A stretch of 64,000 bases of DNA from Flavobacterium eburneipallidum (GTDB lineage: Bacteria > Bacteroidota > Bacteroidia > Flavobacteriales > Flavobacteriaceae), in assembly GCF_027111355.2 (NCBI RefSeq), contig NZ_CP114291.2, positions 1,612,001-1,676,000 on the forward strand, written 5' to 3'. Below the pieces are notes generated by a model. It did not search any database, was not told the origin of the DNA, and was given only the letters and a program-made list of their open reading frames with translations. Position 1 is the first letter of the stretch. Every line of letters begins with the position of its first letter. This document shows, piece by piece, positions 37,308 to 46,142 of this stretch. A program made the position numbers and the translations under genes.

Positions 37308-38216
37308 ATGAATTTAAAACAAGAAGTACTCAATATAAAAAAATACGCCGCAATTGACATTGGATCCAATGCGATGCGATTACTCGTGACTAATATCGTT
37401 GAACAAGATGGAAAAGAATCTCAATTTAACAAAAGCTCCTTGGTTCGTGTACCTATTCGTTTAGGACAAGATTCTTTTACTGTTGGCGAAATTTCCGAAG
37501 AAAACATAGCAAGAATGGTCGATGCCATGACAGCATTCCGACTTTTGATGAAGGTACACAAAGTCGAAAAGTATTTGGCATTTGCAACATCAGCGATGAG
37601 AGAAGCCTATAATGGCAAAGAAGTTGTCGAGATTATCAAAGAACAAGCAGGAATTAATATAGATATTATTGACGGCAAAAAAGAAGCGGTTATTATTGCT
37701 TCAACTGATTTGCATCATCTTTTAAAATCTGATAAAACCTATCTTTATGTGGATGTTGGTGGTGGTAGTACTGAATTTTCACTTTTTTCTAACGGAAAAA
37801 TTGTCGTTTCCAAATCATTTAAGGCGGGAACTGTTCGCCTTTTGAACGAAATGGTAAGGGATGTTTTATGGCAAGAAATGGAAAAATGGATTAGAGCCAA
37901 TACCCAAGATTATGACGAGGTAACACTCATCGGTTCAGGTGGAAATATCAATAAATTGTTCAAAATGTCTGGGAAAATGCAAGACAAACCCTTGTCTTAC
38001 ATCTTTTTAAATTCGCAACATTCTTTATTGAATTCGATGACTTACGAACAAAGAATTTCAGAATTAGGACTGAATCCTGATCGTGCCGACGTAATTATTC
38101 CAGCTATCCAAATTTATCTTAATGCCATGAAATGGAGTGGCGCCAGAAATATTTATGTTCCTAAAATAGGACTTTCAGACGGTATCGTCAAAGCAATGTA
38201 TTACGGGAAGATTTAA
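37308..38216 (+). CDS. Ppx/GppA-family phosphatase (exopolyphosphatase-like)
   Basis: A 302-residue protein of the actin-like ASKHA fold. The first phosphate loop is YAAIDIGSNAMRLLV (residues 14-28) and the second is LYVDVGGGSTEFSLF; FATSAMREAYNG lies between them. It corresponds to the short form lacking the C-terminal HD-like domain of E. coli Ppx (about 510 residues). It should hydrolyse polyphosphate end groups and/or pppGpp; the two activities cannot be separated by sequence alone. Its position after ppk1 favours a role in polyphosphate turnover. Confidence 0.9.
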   Translation: MNLKQEVLNIKKYAAIDIGSNAMRLLVTNIVEQDGKESQFNKSSLVRVPIRLGQDSFTVGEISEENIARMVDAMTAFRLLMKVHKVEKYLAFATSAMREAYNGKEVVEIIKEQAGINIDIIDGKKEAVIIASTDLHHLLKSDKTYLYVDVGGGSTEFSLFSNGKIVVSKSFKAGTVRLLNEMVRDVLWQEMEKWIRANTQDYDEVTLIGSGGNINKLFKMSGKMQDKPLSYIFLNSQHSLLNSMTYEQRISELGLNPDRADVIIPAIQIYLNAMKWSGARNIYVPKIGLSDGIVKAMYYGKI

Positions 38217-38233
38217 GAAAATTTAAAATAAAA

Positions 38234-38294
38234 CACTGTAAATTCACAAATTTCAATGAGAAAAATAATTTGCGAATTTGCGGTGATTTTTTTT
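38234..38294 (+). terminator. Terminator after the polyphosphate operon
   Basis: A 19-bp stem (38234-38252 with 38267-38285, allowing two G-T pairs and one mismatch) is followed by a run of eight T. It lies between the convergent ppx/gppA-type and dnaX genes. Confidence 0.75.
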
Positions 38295-38312
38295 GTATAA
38301 AAGAGAGAAAGT

Positions 38313-40048
38313 CTAAATATCCAAATCGAATGTCTTTTTCAATAACTCTAAATTGGGATTAATTTCATTGAGTCTGTTGAATTTGTCCAAGGTTGTAAAA
38401 GCAAATTTTTTCTCAATACTTTCATTCACAATAATTTTGATACTAATATCGTGATTGTGTAAATGACCTCTCAAATAGCCCAAAAGTCCATTCAATTCGG
38501 ATTCAAAATCCATTTTAGAGCCCGTGTTGGGTAATTCATGAATGATGGTTGTACCTTCTAATTTGGGATCACTTATTCGCAAAAGTGATTCCATTATTTT
38601 GTGTCCTTTATCACCCAAACGCTCGGCATATTTGTTCCAAAACAACAACATATCGGTTTCGTTAAAAGATTCCGTAGGAAGATGAACCGTTTCTTTTACA
38701 ATTCCTTTAGTACTTTCTTGTAATTCTCTTTTCGCTCGAATACTCGAAAGCGACAAAGCCGAAAGTTTAGGGCCTTCGGAAATATTTGGTGTTTGAGGTT
38801 TAGGAATTTCAGGAGTTTCAGGAGTTGCTACTATCTCGGAATTATTAATTACTTCTGATTTTAATTCTGTTTTCTGCAAACTGTTTTCTGCAGTCTGCGT
38901 TCTGCTAACTGAAACAGCTTCGACAATAGAATAATCAGTTTTCCTAAAATAAGTAGGTGGAATTATAAATTTGTCAACTTTTTTTTTTCTCCATCAAAAT
39001 TGATAGAGGCTAGTTGCATCAAGCAAAGTTCGACAAGTAGTCGCTGATTTTGACTAACTTTGTATTTCAAATCGCAGTCGTTAGCAATCTCAATTCCTTT
39101 TAATAAAAACTCTTGAGAAGCTTTTTGACATTGAATAGCATACAATTTTTGAGCTTGTTCACCTACTTCCAACAAAGATAAAGTGGCAGGTGTTTTGGAA
39201 ACCAATAAATCCCTGAAATGTGAAGCCAAACCCGATACAAAATGATGTGAATCAAATCCTTTTGCCAAAATTTCATTGAAAGCTACCAATAATTCTGGAA
39301 TTTTGTTTTCCAAAATCAAATCGGTAACGGTAATGTAAGTTTCATAATCCAGCACATTTAGGTTTTCGGTAACTGCCTGACGGGTTAAGTTAGTACCACA
39401 ATACGAAACTACTCGGTCAAAAATAGACAAAGCATCACGCATGGCACCATCCGCTTTTTGAGCAATAATGTGCAAGGCATCGTCTTCGAAAATGACACCT
39501 TGACTGGTTGCCACTTCGGCAAGATGTTCTTTGGCATCTTTTACGGTAATTCTTTTGAAATCAAATATCTGGCAACGAGAAAGTATCGTTGGAATAATTT
39601 TGTGTTTCTCGGTCGTAGCCAATATGAAAATGGCGTGTTTTGGTGGCTCTTCTAACGTTTTCAAGAAAGCGTTGAAAGCTGCCGAAGACAACATGTGAAC
39701 CTCATCAATGATGTAAACTTTGAATTGTCCGGTTTGTGGCGGGATTCGAACTTGATCAATCAAATTACGAATATCATCTACTGAATTGTTGGAAGCAGCA
39801 TCCAATTCGAAAACATTGAAAGCAAAATCTTCGTTTGGATCATCATAACCAGGCTGATTGATTTTACGAGCCAGAATTCTAGCGCAAGTCGTTTTTCCTA
39901 CACCACGAGGTCCAGTAAATAATAATGCGGAAGCCAAGTGATTGCTTTCTATGGCGTGCAACAAAGTGCTGGTAATGGCTTTTTGTCCCACAACATCGTT
40001 AAATGTTTGTGGACGGTATTTACGAGCCGATACTACAAATTGTTCCAT
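38313..40048 (-). CDS. dnaX: DNA polymerase III gamma/tau subunit (dnaX) with internal -1 frameshift site
   Basis: The clamp-loader ATPase reads from ATG 40048. It has Walker A FTGPRGVGKTTCARIL, the DEVHMLS Walker B region and LATTEKHKIIPTILSRCQ. In frame 0 the protein ends at residue 361 (38963), right after GEKKKLTNL. At 38979-38988 the coding strand has ten A followed by G, containing the heptamer A AAA AAG in the E. coli dnaX phase. A -1 shift there continues open (VDKFIIPPTYFRKTD...) through 38313, giving a tau-like C-terminal extension of about 220 residues with no stops. I therefore annotate one gene with two products, gamma-like (361 residues) and tau-like (about 580). Transcriptional slippage on A10, or a sequencing error in the homopolymer, are alternatives. 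Replication core function is secure. Confidence 0.85.
38979..38992 (-). promoter_or_regulatory. dnaX slippery site (A10-G)
   Basis: The minus strand reads GGAG followed by A x10 and GTTGAC. Frame-0 codons are GAA AAA AAA AAG, so the A AAA AAG heptamer is in register for a -1 tandem slip. Downstream pairing is weak (an AACTGA/TCAGTT stem about 45 bases later), so RNA-polymerase slippage on the A tract is also plausible. Confidence 0.7.
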
Positions 40049-40065
40049 AGATTTTTATTGGTTAG

Positions 40066-40073
40066 CAAATATA
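40066..40073 (-). promoter_or_regulatory. -7 promoter element of dnaX
   Basis: TATATTTG on the minus strand matches TAnnTTTG, 17 bp upstream of the dnaX ATG. The usual -33 TTG is not obvious. Confidence 0.5.
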
Positions 40074-40142
40074 AGATTTTTGTTGATTTTTCTATTGGCT
40101 TAACTATTTATTTGAAGAAAATCTTTTTCTAGCAGTAATTAT

Positions 40143-42308
40143 TTACTTCTTAACTGCTTCTACCAATTCTAATTCATCCAAACTTACTTTTGATGTAAAC
40201 AAACCGTAATTCACTACTGCTTTATTTTTTTCAATTTTATCAATGCTTCCCACCGCTTTTCCGTCTAGCATTCGCACTCTGTCTCCAATTTTTAAAATAG
40301 GTTTTGGTTTTTCAATAACAGGTTTGAGTTTCTTTTCTTTCTTTTCGATTCTAATTTCCTCAACCTGAACTTCAACTTCTTTGATGACTTCTTTTTTCTT
40401 TTCTACAATTGCTTTGGCTTCTTTTGGCGTGGCTTTTATGCGTTTAGAATTTTCGATTTCGACGATTTTCAAAAATTCCCCAATAAGGTTTTTTTTGTTT
40501 TTATTATTGAAATATTTCTCGGCAATATCTTCTATTTTTTGTCCAATGTAAATTGTTTTTTGGTTGCTATCATACAATTCTTGATAGCTTTCCAGTTTTT
40601 GCTTGATTTTCACGTTGATGTTTTCCATTTTTTTGCTTTCTTCACGCGCTCGGGTTTCTTCTTCTTTCAAATTGATAGAAGTTTTTTCCAGTTTGGAACG
40701 TTCTTTTTGAAGTGTAGCAATAGTTTTATCAAAACGCACTTTTCCTACTTCGATTTTCTTTTTTGCCCGATTGATTAACCCATACGGAATTCCGTTTTTC
40801 AAAGCGACTTCAAAAGTAAAGGAACTTCCAGCTTGCCCTAAAACCAATTTGTACATCGGTTCCAAGGTTTTTTCATCAAACAACATATTGGCATTCATAG
40901 CAAAAGGCAATTCGTTAGCCAGAATTTTAAGGTTAGAATAATGGGTGGTTATAATTCCAAAAGCTTCCCTATGGTAGAATTCTTCCAAGAAAATTTCTGC
41001 CAAAGCACCACCCAATTCAGGATCAGAACCGGTACCAAATTCATCAATTAAGAACATGGTTTTTCTGTTGCATTTCTTCAAGAAATAATTCATGTTTTTG
41101 AGTCGGTAGCTATAAGTACTCAAATGATTTTCAATAGATTGATTGTCGCCAATGTCTGTTAGGATTCTATCAAATAAAAAAGTTTCGCTACGTTCGTGAA
41201 CAGGGATTAACATTCCAGATTGCAACATTAATTGCAATAATCCAACGGTTTTTAGTGATATGGTTTTTCCTCCAGCATTGGGGCCAGAAATCACGATAAT
41301 TCGGTTTTCTTGATTTAATTCAATAGTTTGCGGATGCGTAATTTCGTTTTTCTGTATGTTGTTCAAATACAAAATAGGGTGGAAAGCCTCTCTGAAATAC
41401 AATCTTCGTTCGTCGGTAATTGTTGGCAAAATTCCATTGATTTTATTGGCATATTTTGCTTTTCCAGCCACCACATCAATGTCACTCAAGAAATCCTGAT
41501 ATTGAATCAGTAAAGGTAAAAACGGACGAATCTGATTGGATAATTGTTTCAGAATTCGGGTGATTTCTTCTTTTTCTTCGTATTCTAAAACGCTTAATTC
41601 ACGTGAATATTTCAAGGTTAATTCGGGTTCGATATAGGCGATACTTCCTGTTTTAGAACTACCTAAAATAGTTCCTTTCACTTTACGACGATACATGGCC
41701 AAAACTGCCAGAACCCTACGATTTTGAACAAAACTTTCCTTAATATCATCTAAATAACCAAGGGAATTGTATTGTGTTAAGGCAACACCAAAACTCTGAT
41801 TTACTTTACCTCGAACCAGATTCATGTCCCTACGAATATTTAATAAATCAGGAGAAGCATTGTCTTTAATCTCGCCGTATTTATCTACAACCAAGTCAAT
41901 CACATTGCTGATTTCTTTGGTAATTTGAACTTCGGAAGCTTTTCTATTCAAATACGGATAATAATCGTCAAACTTTTTGAAGTAATTCAATAAGAAATTT
42001 GTGGTGTCTGAAATGGTAGCAATTTTTCTGAAACTGCCTACTTCAAGGAAACTATCTTCAATTCCAAGAAATTTGATTTCATAAGTAATAGCATCAAATC
42101 CGTGATTGGGAATCGCATTGTTATTTTGGAAAGATGAAACATATTCAGAGGTTTGCATCAAGGCATTCATCAAAGTTTCTTTGTCTCTAAAAGGCGTGAT
42201 TTCTAGTGCTTTTTGCTTGCCAATATCGGTATTGCAAATGGCTGAAATGGTTTCGAGAACGGTTGGAAATTGTAAGTCTTGAAGCGTTTTTTCGGTAATG
42301 GATATCAT
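40143..42308 (-). CDS. MutS2-family ATPase lacking the C-terminal Smr domain
   Basis: A 721-residue MutS-type ATPase without the mismatch-binding N-terminal domain, so MutS2 rather than MutS1. It has Walker A IVISGPNAGGKTISLKTVGLL (about residues 336-356), Walker B MFLIDEFGTGSDPELGGAL and the HYSNLKILA switch. A long coiled coil (about 525-625) and a KOW-like C-terminal segment (ILKIGDRVRMLDGKAVGSIDKI) follow. Bacillus MutS2 is about 785 residues and ends in an Smr nuclease domain; that domain is absent. Roles known for the family include anti-recombination and rescue of collided ribosomes. A divergent promoter region with an inverted repeat separates it from ung. Confidence 0.88.
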   Translation of the reverse strand: MISITEKTLQDLQFPTVLETISAICNTDIGKQKALEITPFRDKETLMNALMQTSEYVSSFQNNNAIPNHGFDAITYEIKFLGIEDSFLEVGSFRKIATISDTTNFLLNYFKKFDDYYPYLNRKASEVQITKEISNVIDLVVDKYGEIKDNASPDLLNIRRDMNLVRGKVNQSFGVALTQYNSLGYLDDIKESFVQNRRVLAVLAMYRRKVKGTILGSSKTGSIAYIEPELTLKYSRELSVLEYEEKEEITRILKQLSNQIRPFLPLLIQYQDFLSDIDVVAGKAKYANKINGILPTITDERRLYFREAFHPILYLNNIQKNEITHPQTIELNQENRIIVISGPNAGGKTISLKTVGLLQLMLQSGMLIPVHERSETFLFDRILTDIGDNQSIENHLSTYSYRLKNMNYFLKKCNRKTMFLIDEFGTGSDPELGGALAEIFLEEFYHREAFGIITTHYSNLKILANELPFAMNANMLFDEKTLEPMYKLVLGQAGSSFTFEVALKNGIPYGLINRAKKKIEVGKVRFDKTIATLQKERSKLEKTSINLKEEETRAREESKKMENINVKIKQKLESYQELYDSNQKTIYIGQKIEDIAEKYFNNKNKKNLIGEFLKIVEIENSKRIKATPKEAKAIVEKKKEVIKEVEVQVEEIRIEKKEKKLKPVIEKPKPILKIGDRVRMLDGKAVGSIDKIEKNKAVVNYGLFTSKVSLDELELVEAVKK

Positions 42309-42328
42309 TTATTGAATTCTTTTCAGTA

Positions 42329-42336
42329 CAAAAATA
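42329..42336 (-). promoter_or_regulatory. -7 promoter element of the mutS2-type gene
   Basis: TATTTTTG on the minus strand matches TAnnTTTG, 20 bp upstream of the ATG at 42308. Confidence 0.45.
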
Positions 42337-42364
42337 AGATTATTTCAAAGAGAAACATAATGTT

Positions 42365-42444
42365 ATTTCACAGAGATTCACAAAGGTGAAAACGCAAAGG
42401 CACACAAGATTTTTGAAATGTTTTTTTGTGGATCTCTGTGAAAT
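42365..42444. repeat. Intergenic inverted repeat of TTTCACAGAGAT type
   Basis: The left part (from 42366) and the right part (ending near 42443) share the complementary word TTTCACAGAGAT/ATCTCTGTGAAA, with a following ATTCACAAA/TTTTGTGGA pairing. The structure resembles the CACAGATT hairpin at 7052-7125. Its right flank runs into the predicted ung promoter. Confidence 0.5.
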
Positions 42445-42451
42445 CTTCGTG

Positions 42452-42459
42452 TATCTTTG
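42452..42459 (+). promoter_or_regulatory. -7 promoter element of ung
   Basis: TATCTTTG matches TAnnTTTG and lies 18 bp before the ATG at 42478. A TTTG at 42425-42428 is a possible -33 element with a 23-bp spacer. Confidence 0.5.
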
Positions 42460-42477
42460 TGTAATAATATTTTAAAT

Positions 42478-43146
42478 ATGCAACCCACCTTCAATCCTTC
42501 TTGGCAATTTATTTTAGCAGACGAAATTCAGAAACCTTATTTTTCGGATTTGATAAAGTCTGTCGATGAAGAATACCAAAATCATAGTTGTTTTCCACCA
42601 AAAGAATTATTGTTTGCTGCTTTTGATTATTGTTCGTTCGATGATTTGAAAGTGGTAATTATTGGGCAAGATCCGTATCATGGATTCAATGAAGCAAACG
42701 GTTTGTGTTTTTCGGTGAATGATGGAATCAAAATTCCACCTTCGTTGCGCAATATTTTCAGGGAAATGAATGAAGATTTAGGAACGATTTTCTTTCCCAC
42801 TTCAGGCAATTTAGAACGTTGGGCAAAACAAGGAATTTTACTTTTAAATGCTTCACTTTCTGTTCGAATGGATAGTCCTAATAGTCACAAACACTTGAAA
42901 TGGGGCACTTTTACTGATGCCGTAATTCAGAAAATTTCAGAAGAAAAGGAAAATATAGTTTTCTTAATTTGGGGAAGTTTCGCTCAAAAGAAAGGCGCAA
43001 AAATTGACAGAAGCAAACATTTGGTTTTAGAATCAGGACATCCATCGCCAATGAGTGCCAATCAAGGAAAATGGTTTGGTAACAAGCATTTTAGTCAAAC
43101 AAATCGGTATTTAAAATCAAAAGGGAAGAATGAAATAGAGTGGTGA
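42478..43146 (+). CDS. ung: Uracil-DNA glycosylase, family 1
   Basis: A 222-residue enzyme that removes uracil from DNA to start base-excision repair. The water-activating loop is VVIIGQDPYHGFNEANGLCFSV with catalytic Asp 65. The uracil-specificity region is GILLLNASLSVR, and the DNA-intercalation loop is SGHPSPMSANQG with catalytic His. ATG 42478 (MQPTFNPSWQ) is chosen over a TTG seven codons upstream because family alignment begins here and a promoter-like element overlaps the longer version. It diverges from the mutS2-type gene and converges with the DUF6048 gene. Confidence 0.96.
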   Translation: MQPTFNPSWQFILADEIQKPYFSDLIKSVDEEYQNHSCFPPKELLFAAFDYCSFDDLKVVIIGQDPYHGFNEANGLCFSVNDGIKIPPSLRNIFREMNEDLGTIFFPTSGNLERWAKQGILLLNASLSVRMDSPNSHKHLKWGTFTDAVIQKISEEKENIVFLIWGSFAQKKGAKIDRSKHLVLESGHPSPMSANQGKWFGNKHFSQTNRYLKSKGKNEIEW

Positions 43147-43154
43147 AATTGAAG

Positions 43155-43985
43155 TTATTTTGATTTTTTAATTTCTTTTTCCTCTTTTGGCTTTACAATT
43201 TTCTTGTATAGTGGCACAAAATAAGTTACCGTATAGTTAAATCCAGCTCCAAAATTTCCAGCATACGTTCGGTTGAAACCCGGAATATAGAGATTTTCAA
43301 AATTTCCACTTGGTTTTTTGTCATAGAGCAAAGTATTCATTCGCAGACTGAAACCTACAAATATATTGTTATAGACTTTTACTTTAACTCCAGCAACGAC
43401 TTCAATCCAACCTGCACTTAAACCACTATATTTTTCTCCAGAATCTTTCCAAGGAAGTTCGCCCCAATATTGATTGGGATTGTAAACTTTATAACTGTTT
43501 AATTCTTGACTAAAAGTGCTAAAACCACCACGCAATCCAATGGAAATAATATTCTCCATATCCAGCCAGTTGTCATAAAAATTATAATCAAAACCTGCTT
43601 TTAGATAAGTTCCTTTGGTAGTTGTATTGAGTCGGTCGTCCTCGGTGGTTTTGTTTTCGCTTCCGAGTTCGGCGGCTAGAAAATATTTTTTGGTCAATCG
43701 GTAATCGCCTACTAATTCGATTCCTTTGTAATTGCTGTCATATAAACCACGAGTTAATTTATATAAATCAACGCCTACACGTACTCCGTAACGATCTTTT
43801 TTTACGGGAACTATGGTGTCTTTTACAGTCGAAGGTTTTGCTTCAGCAGTTTTTGGAGCTACAGGAATTTCGCCTACAATTTTCTTTTTTTGGGGTAAAT
43901 CATTCTTTGGAACAGTATCTTGCGCTTGTGCTAATGACAACGACAACAGTCCAAAACTAAAAAAATACTTTAATGTGTGTCTCAT
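43155..43985 (-). CDS. DUF6048 family exported protein
   Basis: A 276-residue protein beginning with a signal peptide at ATG 43985 (MRHTLKYFFSFGLLSLSLAQAQ). An upstream in-frame extension to 44168 lies inside the preceding gene and lacks a signal peptide, so it is rejected. After a proline/lysine-rich linker, the protein shows regularly spaced amphipathic strands such as YGVRVGVDLYKLTRGLYD and NIFVGFSLRMNTLLYD, suggesting an outer-membrane beta barrel. The gene order rlmD - DUF6452 - DUF6048 and the strand pattern support the family call. Start and upstream stop overlap by 29 bp. Function is unknown. Confidence 0.78.
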   Translation of the reverse strand: MRHTLKYFFSFGLLSLSLAQAQDTVPKNDLPQKKKIVGEIPVAPKTAEAKPSTVKDTIVPVKKDRYGVRVGVDLYKLTRGLYDSNYKGIELVGDYRLTKKYFLAAELGSENKTTEDDRLNTTTKGTYLKAGFDYNFYDNWLDMENIISIGLRGGFSTFSQELNSYKVYNPNQYWGELPWKDSGEKYSGLSAGWIEVVAGVKVKVYNNIFVGFSLRMNTLLYDKKPSGNFENLYIPGFNRTYAGNFGAGFNYTVTYFVPLYKKIVKPKEEKEIKKSK

Positions 43986-44499
43986 TTTCGTTATCGATAT
44001 TGTTTTTTTGGACTTGAATGTTTTGCATCCATTTAGGTTTTGTAGCAGGAACGGGAGTTTGTACGATTTTGTTGGTTTCGGCAAAATCAAAAACGATTTT
44101 AAATCCACAAGCTCTTGAAATAAAAACATCTTTTCTAGTGTAATTGAATGTGATTTTATCAGTGTCAATTAATGCAGGATTTGCATTCCCAGAGTTGAGG
44201 ATAAAGCTATAAGTGGTAGCATCTGCATCTGTTTTTAACGGAATAGAAATAGAAGTTCCACTGGTCAAATATTTTTCGTCATCTGTAGCTGTGTTAAAGA
44301 TGATGCCTTCTGTCATTCCTTCGCCAATTACTTTCAAATCGGTTACATTTTTTAAAACGGTAGGATTATTAAAATCGTAAAATTCAATGACCAGTCTTGG
44401 AGTAGTGGGCGTATTGGCATCACAAATGTCGTCTTTCTCACAACTGGAGAATGAAAAGGAAAATGCGGTTATCAATAAAAAGGCAACTATTTTTTTCAT
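43957..44499 (-). CDS. DUF6452 family lipoprotein
   Basis: A 180-residue predicted lipoprotein: MKKIVAFLLITAFSFSFSSCEKDD gives a lipobox with the acylated Cys near residue 20. The mature part begins DDICDANTPTTPRLVIEFYD and is rich in beta strands. The pattern fits DUF6452 of flavobacteria, whose role is unknown. ATG 44499 is preferred over a TTG two codons upstream. Its 3' end overlaps the DUF6048 start by 29 bp, so the two are probably translated together. A 7-bp tandem repeat and hairpin lie in the gap to rlmD. Confidence 0.8.
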   Translation of the reverse strand: MKKIVAFLLITAFSFSFSSCEKDDICDANTPTTPRLVIEFYDFNNPTVLKNVTDLKVIGEGMTEGIIFNTATDDEKYLTSGTSISIPLKTDADATTYSFILNSGNANPALIDTDKITFNYTRKDVFISRACGFKIVFDFAETNKIVQTPVPATKPKWMQNIQVQKNNIDNENETHIKVFF

Positions 44500-44507
44500 A
44501 AACAATG

Positions 44508-44556
44508 TGTTCAGTGTTCAGTGTTCAGTGTTCAGTGCATACTGATTACTGAACAC
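44508..44556. repeat. 7-bp tandem repeat (GTTCAGT x4) with hairpin between rlmD and DUF6452
   Basis: Four tandem copies of GTTCAGT are followed by ACTGAACACTG, which pairs perfectly over 11 bp with the last CAGTGTTCAGT. The structure lies in the 67-bp gap between the rlmD stop and the DUF6452 start and could weaken read-through. Confidence 0.65.
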
Positions 44557-44566
44557 TGCCGACTAT

Positions 44567-45979
44567 TTATCTTCTTTCCAAAAGTACAACATTTTCTACG
44601 TGATGTGTTTGCGGAAACATATCCACTGGACGCACACGAGTAACCTTGTATTTTTCGTCCATCAAAGCCAAATCTCTGGCTTGTGTAGCCGAGTTACAAC
44701 TCACATAAACTACTTTTTCTGGTTCAATTTTCAAAATTTGTTCGATAACATCTTTGTGCATTCCGTCTCTTGGCGGATCGGTAATAATAACGTCAGGTTT
44801 GCCGTGTTGGGCAATGAAACTTTCGTTGAAAACTACTTTCATGTCACCTACATAGAACTCACAATTCGTAATATTGTTGCGATCCGCATTGGCTTTGGCA
44901 TCCATAATCGCTTCAGGAACGCTTTCTACACCAATGACTTTCTTTGCTTTTTTCGAAACGAATTGAGCAATGGTTCCAGTTCCGGTATACAAATCATAAA
45001 CTGTTTCTTCTCCGGTTAATCCAGCAAAATCACGAGTAATTTTGTATAGTTCGTAAGCCTGATCCGAATTGGTTTGGTAAAAAGATTTGGCATTAATACT
45101 GAATTTCAAACCTTCCATTTCCTCCAAAATGTAATCTCTACCTTTATATAATTTGATGTTGGTATCGTATAAAGTATCATTTGCTTTGTTGTTGATTACA
45201 TATTGCAACGAAGTAATTTGCGGAAATTTTTCGTAAATATAATCCAAAAGCAATTCTCTGTTGGCTTTATCATTTTCGAAAAACTGTACCAAAACCATGA
45301 TTTCTCCTGTCGAAGCGGTTCGCATCATCAAGGTTCTTAACAAACCTTCGTGCGCTCTTGGATTGAAAAAAGTTAGATTATTTGCATTGGCGAAAGCCCT
45401 GATTTCATTACGAATCTGGTTGGAAGGATCTTCCTGTAAATGACATTTGTTGATGTCCAGAATTTTGTCCCACATTTTTGGGATGTGAAAACCTAGCGCA
45501 TTTCTGTTTCCTAAATCTTCGGTACTACCAATTTCCTGTTCGGTTAACCAACGGCTGTTCGAAAACGAAAATTCCATTTTGTTTCTGTAAAAAAACTGTT
45601 TTTCAGAACCTAAAATGGGTTCAAATTCAGGAAGTTCTATTTTTCCAATGCGTTGCAAATGACTTTGCACTTCATTTTGCTTGTAAAATAACTGCTGATT
45701 GTAATTCATATTCTGCCATTTGCAACCGCCACAAACACCAAAATGTTCGCAAATCGGGTCGATTCTGTGTTCGGAATATTCGTGAAATTTCACTGCTTTT
45801 CCTTCGTAATAGGCTTTACGTTTTTTGAAAGTTTGCACATCTACCAAATCGCCAGGAACGACATTAGGGATAAAAATTACTTTACCATCTGGAGCTTTTG
45901 CTACCGAAACGCCTTTTGCACCTGCATCAAGGACTTTTATATGATCAAAAACGATCTTGTCTGTATTTTTCTTTGCCAT
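44567..45979 (-). CDS. rlmD: 23S rRNA (uracil-5-)-methyltransferase RlmD
   Basis: A 470-residue SAM-dependent RNA m5U methyltransferase. The N-terminal TRAM domain spans about residues 1-75. The iron-sulfur cluster cysteines are in CEHFGVCGGCKWQNM. The SAM-binding motif is VYDLYTGTGTIAQFV. The catalytic region comprises VIITDPPRDGMH and VYVSCNSATQARDL with the nucleophile Cys. The gene is followed by DUF6452 and DUF6048 genes. A minus-strand TATTTTTG at 45984-45991 would place transcription initiation very close to the ATG, so the mRNA might be nearly leaderless. RlmD versus a closely related RumA-type target cannot be settled without alignment. Confidence 0.9.
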   Translation of the reverse strand: MAKKNTDKIVFDHIKVLDAGAKGVSVAKAPDGKVIFIPNVVPGDLVDVQTFKKRKAYYEGKAVKFHEYSEHRIDPICEHFGVCGGCKWQNMNYNQQLFYKQNEVQSHLQRIGKIELPEFEPILGSEKQFFYRNKMEFSFSNSRWLTEQEIGSTEDLGNRNALGFHIPKMWDKILDINKCHLQEDPSNQIRNEIRAFANANNLTFFNPRAHEGLLRTLMMRTASTGEIMVLVQFFENDKANRELLLDYIYEKFPQITSLQYVINNKANDTLYDTNIKLYKGRDYILEEMEGLKFSINAKSFYQTNSDQAYELYKITRDFAGLTGEETVYDLYTGTGTIAQFVSKKAKKVIGVESVPEAIMDAKANADRNNITNCEFYVGDMKVVFNESFIAQHGKPDVIITDPPRDGMHKDVIEQILKIEPEKVVYVSCNSATQARDLALMDEKYKVTRVRPVDMFPQTHHVENVVLLERR

Positions 45980-46142
45980 GGCGCAAAAATAAGTCTTTGA
46001 ATGGTTTTATAAATTCAAATTGGGAAATATTTTTAATAAGTTCTCGTTTATTTTAGATAAAAGGGATTTTTTGTAGCTGACCAAATTCTTTTTTTAACTA
46101 CTTGTTCTGTTAGATAAATGTTATTATTTGAAGCTTTTTTAC

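Noticed and set aside
38313..38879. Independent 188-residue gene next to dnaX
   Set aside because: Its frame is open back to the A10 tract at the end of the dnaX frame, so it is better read as the tau extension.
43985..44168. Longer N-terminus of the DUF6048 protein
   Set aside because: The extension lies within the DUF6452 gene and displaces a clear signal peptide.
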